64,000 nt of DNA. Source: Synaphobranchus kaupii. Its lineage: Eukaryota > Chordata > Actinopteri > Anguilliformes > Synaphobranchidae. The translations under genes and the position numbers were made by a program. Numbering within the stretch: the stretch's first letter is position 1; every line of letters begins with the position of its first letter. The notes beneath the pieces are model-generated. The model was not told where the DNA came from. It saw only the letters and a list, made by a program, of their open reading frames with translations, and searched no databases. The stretch lies in assembly GCA_029718625.1 (NCBI GenBank), contig CM056377.1:95968998-96032997 (forward strand). The letters run 5' to 3'. This document shows positions 53,701-62,300 of the stretch, piece by piece.

Positions 53701-56333
53701 CGGCGGCTACCGGCCCCCTGACGGCCGAACGGGACTCGCACCGGCCCGTGAGGAGCAGGCCACGCGTCCAGCGGAGAGACACTGACATTGCCGCTAGATA
53801 GAGACGCCACTATGAGCCATGCGCAGAGCAGTTGGGGATGTGCAATGGGTCGCTTCTGGAGCCAAGGTGTCCTCTGTGGTAGAGCTAATGATTAGTGTTG
53901 GGTCGATGTGGAAATAGGCCTGAGGGAAACGCAACCCCAGCGCATCAGCAGTCTCAGGGTTTAGCCCGTGCGTTGGACTGGATCCCGGATGCGCACGCGG
54001 TAGCCCGACGGGGCGTGTGGAGGTCCAGGCGCATTGCGGGGCCATGGCCCCTCTGTGGAAGTCCATGCTGTCAAAAAGCAGCCCGCTGTACCGCGAGTCG
54101 CTCTTCTCCTTCTCACTCTGGGAGTCCCGCGTGCAGGAGCGCGAGCTGGCCTTCCTCAGGAAGCAGCTGGAGAGAGAGAGGAGGGCTCTGCAGAGACAGA
54201 CGGAAAAGTAAGACAGAAGGACAGAGACATTCAACTCAACAGAGATACAGCACACTCACTCACCCACAGTGAGATACAGCACACTCACTCACGCACAGTG
54301 AGACACAGCACACTCACTCACCCACAGTGAGATACAGCACACTCACTCACGCACAGTGAGATACAGCACACTCACTCACCCACAGTGAGATACAGCACAC
54401 TAACTCACCCACAGTGAGATACAGCACACTGACTCACGCACAGTGAGATACAGCACACTCACTCACCCACAGTGAGATACAGCACACTCACTCACCCACA
54501 GTGAGATACAGCACACTCACTCACGCACAGTGAGACACAGCACACTCACTCACGCACAGTGAGATACAGCACACTCACTCACGCACAGTGAGATACAGCA
54601 CACTAACTCACCCACAGTGAGATACAGCACACTCACTCACCCACAGTGAGATACAGCACACTCACTCACGCACAGTGAGATACAGCACACTCACTCACCC
54701 ACAGTGAGATACAGCACACTCACTCACGCACAGTGAGATACAGCACACTCACTCACGCACAGTGAGATACAGCACACTCACTCACCCACAGTGAGATACA
54801 GCACACTCACTCACGCACAGTGAGACACAGCACACTCACTCACGCACAGTGAGATACAGCACACTCACTCACGCACAGTGAGATACAGCACACTCACTCA
54901 CGCACAGTGAGATACAGCACACTCACTCACGCACAGTGAGATACAGCACACTCACTCACGCACAGTGAGATACAGCACACTCACTCACCCACAGTGAGAT
55001 ACAGCACACTAACTCACCCACAGTGAGATACAGCACACTCACTCACCCACAGTGAGATACAGCACACTAACTCACCCACAGTGAGATACAGCACACTCAC
55101 TCACCCACAGTGAGATACAGCACACTAACTCACCCACAGTGAGATACAGCACACTCACTCACCCACAGTGAGATACAGCACACTCACTCACGCACAGTGA
55201 GACACAGCACACTAACTCACCCACAGTGAGATACAGCACACTCACTCACCCACAGTGAGATACAGCACACTCACTCACGCACAGTGAGACACAGCACACT
55301 CACTCACGCACAGTGAGATACAGCACACTCACTCACGCACAGTGAGATACAGCACACTCACTCACGCACAGTGAGATACAGCACACTCACTCACGCACAG
55401 TGAGATACAGCACACTCACTCACGCACAGTGAGATACAGCACACTCACTCACGCACAGTGAGATACAGCACACTAACTCACCCACAGTGAGATACAGCAC
55501 ACTCACTCACCCACAGTGAGATACAGCACACTCACTCACGCACAGTGAGACACAGCACACTCACTCACGCACAGTGAGATACAGCACACTCACTCACGCA
55601 CAGTGAGATACAGCACACTAACTCACCCACAGTGAGATACAGCACACTCACTCACGCACAGTGAGATACAGCACACTCACTCACGCACAGTGAGACACAG
55701 CACACTCACTCACGCACAGTGAGACACAGCACACTCACTCACGCACAGTGAGATACAGCACACTCACTCACGCACAGTGAGATACAGCACACTCACTCAC
55801 GCACAGTGAGACACAGCACACTCAGTCACGCACAGTGAGATACAGCACACTCACGCACAGTGAGATACAGCACACTGACTCACGCACAGTGAGATACAGC
55901 ACACTCACGCACAGCGAGATACAGCACACTTACGCACAGGAACAGATAGAAGGATCTTGTGGAGGGTTGTGTTATTATTTCATACCTTCATATGAAATAT
56001 CCGTACATGACTCAGATAAACCTCTTGATGGTTAGTGCAGTTTTATTTGCCTACCAAAGCCCTTGAGGAAGATCTTGAGATTTATGGTAACATGCATTGT
56101 TTGTACAAGGCCCTTGTGAATGTGTATGTTTTGCACTGTGTATGAATATCAATATCAATTTTAAAGAGCCACTAATATCTGAGTATTGCACAGAAAAGGT
56201 TGTGTGGGTTGTAAATTATCCTGTGTCTTGCAGTCTTGCAATGAGTAGTGGTGTATAGCAGTGTATGCCATTAAGGCAAAATGGTGTATGTGTGTGTGCG
56301 TGTGCCTGTGCGTGCGTGTGCGTGTGCCTGTGC

Positions 56334-56364
<31 letters not shown>

Positions 56365-59300
56365 TGCGTGTGTGTGTGTGTGTGTGCGCGCGTGTGCGTG
56401 TGTGCGTGTGTGCGTGCGTGTGTGCGTGCGTGTGTGTGTGTGTGTGCGTGTGTGCGTGTGTGCGATCATTGTGAAATGGCAAAAACAACTCCTCATAGCT
56501 CAGGGATAAGCACTGCCAGCAGATTAGATAAGTGACCTTCAGCCTGCTGTCTGAGCATAATTAGTGCCAGTTAATTCAGCTCAACAAAGACATCACAAGG
56601 TAAAGCCATAGCTTTACAGCATCTCCAGTGCCTCTGAAACCTCCAGAGAGATAAGAGGTTTGCTGGTGTTCAGTTTCAGCTCACAGTTGTTTTCACACAG
56701 TTCTACATGTCATTTGATAGTAGTGAGATATCCTAATATTGGCTGTGTCTCCACTGTCACTGGTACTGGTCTCTTACACAACCTCTGTCTGTGTACACTG
56801 AGTTGGAATAGCCTACTCTACTGTGTTTTCTCTTCGATTCTGCCTAGGCTGAGCAAAGAACTCCAACAGAAAGACAAGATCATCGAGTCTCTTCGTTCCA
56901 AGCTCAAGCAGGAGCGCCCAGACACACCCTCCAGCAGCCATGCCTTGTCCGAGACCACCGACCAATCAGACCGGACCTCCTTTGTGTCAGATGAGCAGGG
57001 CTCCACCCATGAGGACCTGGACCTGTGTTCGGACGTGGATGCGGCCAGCGACTACGCCCAGGAGGGACGGCCCAGCCCCAGGCGACAGACCCAAACAGGT
57101 ACACCAGAGGCAATGAGTACCGCCAACATACACACACACAATACTGCCCATACGCATACACATATAAACACTGCTGCTGCTATCCATGTACACACACAAT
57201 CCTCACTCAGCAAATATATACTCTCATATCTAGTTTTCTTTTTCCCTTTTAATTTCATCATTTAAGATGGAGGCAGTAGTATGTCGATAGTTGAATAAAC
57301 TGAGCTGTGTATTTGTTGTGGTGAAATGGAAAGAAAGCTGAGCGTTTGTTGGTGACAGTGCCCATTGATTTGATCTGAGAGAGCTCAGTGGTTTTTCATG
57401 GGCCACCATTTTCTTTCAGATTCTCACTGTCACAGTAGCACCACCCCAAAGCACTCATCTCTCCCATCATCCACCACTGCCTCGCATGGGGCTCAGTCCA
57501 CCACCAGCTGTCCCAGCATGCCATGCACACCGCACAAGCCTGTGGAAAGTCCAGGACAGAAAGGTAGGCAGAGAATAAGAGAATAAGAGGTTGCAGAAGC
57601 AACAGTATACCGGCAGTATTGATAGCTGGAGTGTTGTTTCTCCTGACTCATTTTCCTATTGAACTCTATGGAAAGATAAGTCAGGAGAAACAACCCTTCA
57701 AGTGATCCATCCATATCTACTGCATATCTGGAAGCAGAGTGATGGTTTGAGGCTCGTTTGATACCGCAGACCCTTGTTGATATACAGCCAGTTAGCCACC
57801 CATGGATTCCAATTCCTGTGTAATTTACAGCTTAATCTAGTCCCACCTACCAATTCCCATAGAGATCCATTCAAATGTAGAGAGGTTATAGCATCGCTTG
57901 TAAGAGTACCTGAAAATACAATATCAAGAGTCTTTTGATACCCTTTTATACCCAGTCATAATAGCATCACCTGTTTACCTGTGGAATGTTCCAAACAGAT
58001 GTTTTTTGAACTTCCCAGTCTTTTTTTTTGCCCCTATCCCAACTTTTTTGGAACGTGTTGCAGGTATCAAATTCAGAATTAGCGTATATTTACAAAAATC
58101 AATAAAGTTGAGAAGGTAAAACATTAAATATCTTTTCTTTGTACTGTTTTCAATTAAATATATGTAAAAGAGAATTTACAAATCATTGCTTTCTGGTTTT
58201 ATGTGCATTTTACATACTGTCCCAACTTTTTTGGAATTGGCATTTGTAAACAAATGTCTCATGATGCTTTATTTACAGTATTTGCTATACAGAATATAAA
58301 TATATATTTTTGCTAGACATCTGAGTCCAATAATATGTGCAGTGTGCGTACGGCATCTTTTTTTTCTCATCATTGGTTTTGGCTACACACACCTGTGGCA
58401 ACTCTTATTTTTGCTGTTCCCCATGAAATATCCTAGGATTCCAGAATTTTTACATAATTTATACTTTGCCATTTAAATATTGTGCGTCTGGCTTGAAAGG
58501 TGTTTTGGTGAAGGCATTTACTATTCATTATCATTGTGAGGCTGTCACTTTAGTGGTTTTCATTGTGAGAGAGTATGCCTCTTTACCAACAAAGTGAAAT
58601 ATAAGCTTTGAAAGTCTTTGGTGTTGGGTTTGGAAGCTCTTGGAAGATGTGGGTCCATTGTTGGTCACTATGTAAAGGGGCTGAATGGCTTGGTGTGTCC
58701 TTCTCTCTGCTCTCCTTGTCTCCAGGCCTCGGTTCTGGACTCGTGTCCAGCTCTCTCCCTCTCCCCCAGACCCAGTACTGCCCTGACCTCTCAGGTCAAA
58801 GGGCGCCCTTGCTCCTTGACCCTCACTCTGCCCTCCTGCGTCCGGGTTACCACGGCGCCGGGGCCTTCTCCTTGGCAGAAGTTCACCAGGAGCTGCAGAT
58901 GCTTCAAAGACAGCTGGGAGAGAGTGAACGTGCGTGCGCGCGCACGAGTGTGTGTGTGGGTGTGTGGGTGTGCGTCTGCGTGTACCAAATCATGACTCTT
59001 CCTCTCACTGCTTGGACTTTTCACAGACCACTGATCTTTGTGATCTTGGAGCACAACGCATCACGCATGGCCTTAACGTCATCACTTGGGCTTGTGTTTT
59101 GCATAGTTGTAGGCCAATTTCAAATAGACCTTGGGATTTTCTGGTTGGAAAATTTGGCATTGGGAGTATAAAAAAACATGAATATCCATTAATGGTCATT
59201 AATACCCCAATGCTTTGAATTGAGGTACTATGCTGTGATGCTGTTTCAAAACTACAAATTACCTCCATAACTGTTTTCTACTAACACTGTTCCCCTTTAA

Positions 59301-62300
59301 AATTATGAAGGTGAGATGTTAATCATTTGAGATGTTATATTAAATCAGCTCCTTGTGGAGGGTGTGGGATTTTAGTGTGAATTAACTGACTGCAGGAAAT
59401 GTGCTGACTGCAGGCCCCGAGAAGAAGCCAGCTGTGGCAGCCGCCGCGCAGCCGAGCGAGAGTTTGCTCTGTGCTGCTCGCTGAGGCCGAGTCTTATTCT
59501 GCTCAGTCATGCACGATTTTCCCACGCATGCCCCCCAACGCCCCCCCCCCCCCCCCCCGACGCGAGCACTTCCAACTCTGAATTCACCCTCTCGCGTAAG
59601 CCACAGAGCCGAGGAGCACGTGCAGGGATCGAGCATTAATGCTCTTCAACGGGGATTTACATTTAGTTAAGACGAGGAGGAACGTGTGCAGTAATAAAGC
59701 ATAAGCGCTTGGTGACAGCCGTTCGCTTTCAGCTCAAACGAGAATTTCACTCTGTCTCACGCGCTGACGTTGTTCATAATCCTGCTTTATGCAGTGTTAG
59801 TATTTATTCATAGATTAACGTATAATTTGCTCTTTCCTTTGTTCCTGTGGCACACACAGGATGGTGAATTCGGTTGGTTGCAGTGTTGAAATGCAGTGTT
59901 GCACACAACAGACTGTGTTTTTTGCCGTATTTTTTGATGCAGGCTTTGCTGTTCCCCACGTCAAGCCCCTGTCCAGTTTCCCGCTGGCCGCCCACACCCA
60001 TGCCCATCCAAGTCCTGGCGGTTACGTGCCCCTGTCCCACCACGCCTTTCCTCAGCCTCAGTTTACCACTCCCGGTGCAAGCTCCACATTATTGAAGGCA
60101 GATGCAAGTCTGCTAGAGAGCAGTGCGTTGTGGGATATGGCACACATTTCACGACCGATCAGAACCAGCGCTTACGGTGATGTCTCTTCAGGATCATCTG
60201 GATATCAGTCTGGCACCAGCCACACAGGTACAGCTTTCCATATGTACACAGGTCCAATTCCGTATGTAGCTCTGCGTTTGTTTAGAGAGGATGTTGTGGG
60301 CCTCTGTAGATAGTTCAGATCTGTCTGTCAGTATAGTATGTGAAGTTCTTGAGTAGCCCATGTAGATCTCTCTCTGAGAATCCTGTATGGTCTCTGTGTT
60401 AGGTACATGTTTGGCCCGTGTAAATGTATGTGTGAGGTACGTGCATAGCCCCTGTGGCTCTGTGAGGTTTCTGTTTATCAGTTGTATGTGTGTGTGTCTG
60501 TGTGCTTGTCCTGTTTCAGGAGCAGACCTCATTGAGGAACACCTGAAAGAGATTCGCAGTTTGCGCCAGCACCTGGAGGACTCCATCCGAACCAATGACC
60601 GGCTAAGGCAGCAGTTGGAGGAGAGGCTGGGGAGCACATGCCGGGAAGGCGGTAAGCAGCCTGTATTAGCCTGCTGATGCTAACCCTGGACTGATTGTGG
60701 CTAATGCTAACGCTAATGCTGAGTTCCAGCAAAACCCTTCACCCAGTCCGCTGTCCTCCACAGGTGCATCCACTAACATCTACATCCAGGGACTGGATTC
60801 TGCCTCCAAGCTGTCCAATGAGAACAGAGCCCTGAAGGAGGAAAATCTGGGCCTTCACGCCCAACTCCAGCAGGCTAACAGAGGTAGCCTCCAGCTTCAA
60901 GGTAAACCTCCTTTGGAGAAGCTCTAATAGCACATTTTACTGAACTTCATTGAACAAACGCTGCCAAAGCGTTTATTGGAACAGAATCAAACGGTATCAG
61001 AATCAGGCGCAATAAAGTGAGGTTGAATTCCGTTTGTGTGCGTCTCAGAAAAATGCGAAGAGGCGAAGCAGCTGCAGGAGGTGGTGCTGGCAGCGCGGGC
61101 GCAACTGAAGCAGGCTGAGCTAGATGCGGAGCAGTGGCAGGAGGAGAGCAGGCGTCTGCAGGCACGCGGCTGTGAGCAGGCCCAGGAGATCCAACAGCTG
61201 AGGCAGAACAGGCACAGCGCACAGGAGTGCACCAACAGGTACTGCAGCAAGACAGGCCCTGGTGTGGAACTAATTAGTCACCCACCAACTGAGTATCATA
61301 CACTGTAATCTGACAGACGCAGTACAATACAGTAAGCTCTTACGCAGTACTCTTGTGAACATCACAGTGAAAGAAACTTAATCGGCCGATAGGCACGGGA
61401 GAGCAGGTACCTGTATATCTTAGGGCCTGAGTCTAGCTTACCCATTTATTTCTAGCTTAATACGAAATGCATGATGCTCACTGTCTGGCGTATTAATGTT
61501 GATGATAGCATTAGCGTCGCCGTGCATTCCGCACTGGGAGGGTTGTTACGTTTGACTGAGCATTTGGTGCTGTGCGTCTCCAGACTCCAGCACCAGGTGA
61601 ACGTGCTCCAGCAGCAGCTGTCTGAGAGCCGGCAGATCCTGCATTCGCTGCAGTGTGAGCTCCAGGTGTACGAGCGAGTGTGCGGAGCCGCCAAGGACCC
61701 TCACACAGGTGAGCAGTGAAGGCCGATACGCCGCTCTCTGCACAACGACAAAATGCAGAAAAGAACTGAGGTTCAGGTCTGGAAAGAGAGAAAAAATGTT
61801 AACTCACATATGTGTGGATTTCAGAAATGGAAAATTAATTTAAAAAAATTAAAGGCCACACACTGTCAATAAGCTAACAAACAATTCCCGTGTGCAGATT
61901 TAGGCTGCGTTCGGGAATGGCTCCCTATACGCTTAAGAACTATTTAGGCAATCAGCCATTTTGTAGCATGTGGTAATTCTCAGTTCTCAATTGAGAATTC
62001 GGAAACCATCAGAATGGCCAATCCCCAAAATAGTGCGCTATAAAGCGTATAGGGAGCCATTCTGAACGCAGCCATAGTTGTTTGTAAAAAGGGATATGAG
62101 TGCTATGGGATTTTTTTACTCAGTTTCTGAATGTCTGGAAGAAGAGAACTGCGCTCCCCTTACAGTAGGCCCTTGTGTCTGTGTGTGTTTCTCAGTGGGC
62201 TACGGGGGCAGGGCGAACCTCTCCTCCCGAGAGCTTAGGGATCTGTTATCAGAGGTGCGCAGACTGCGCGTGCAGCTGGAACACAGCGTGGAGCAGAACG

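Noticed and set aside
54243..55938. Direct repeats of 29 bp suggesting a CRISPR array
   Set aside because: The units are head to tail with no unique spacers, in a vertebrate intron. It is a minisatellite.
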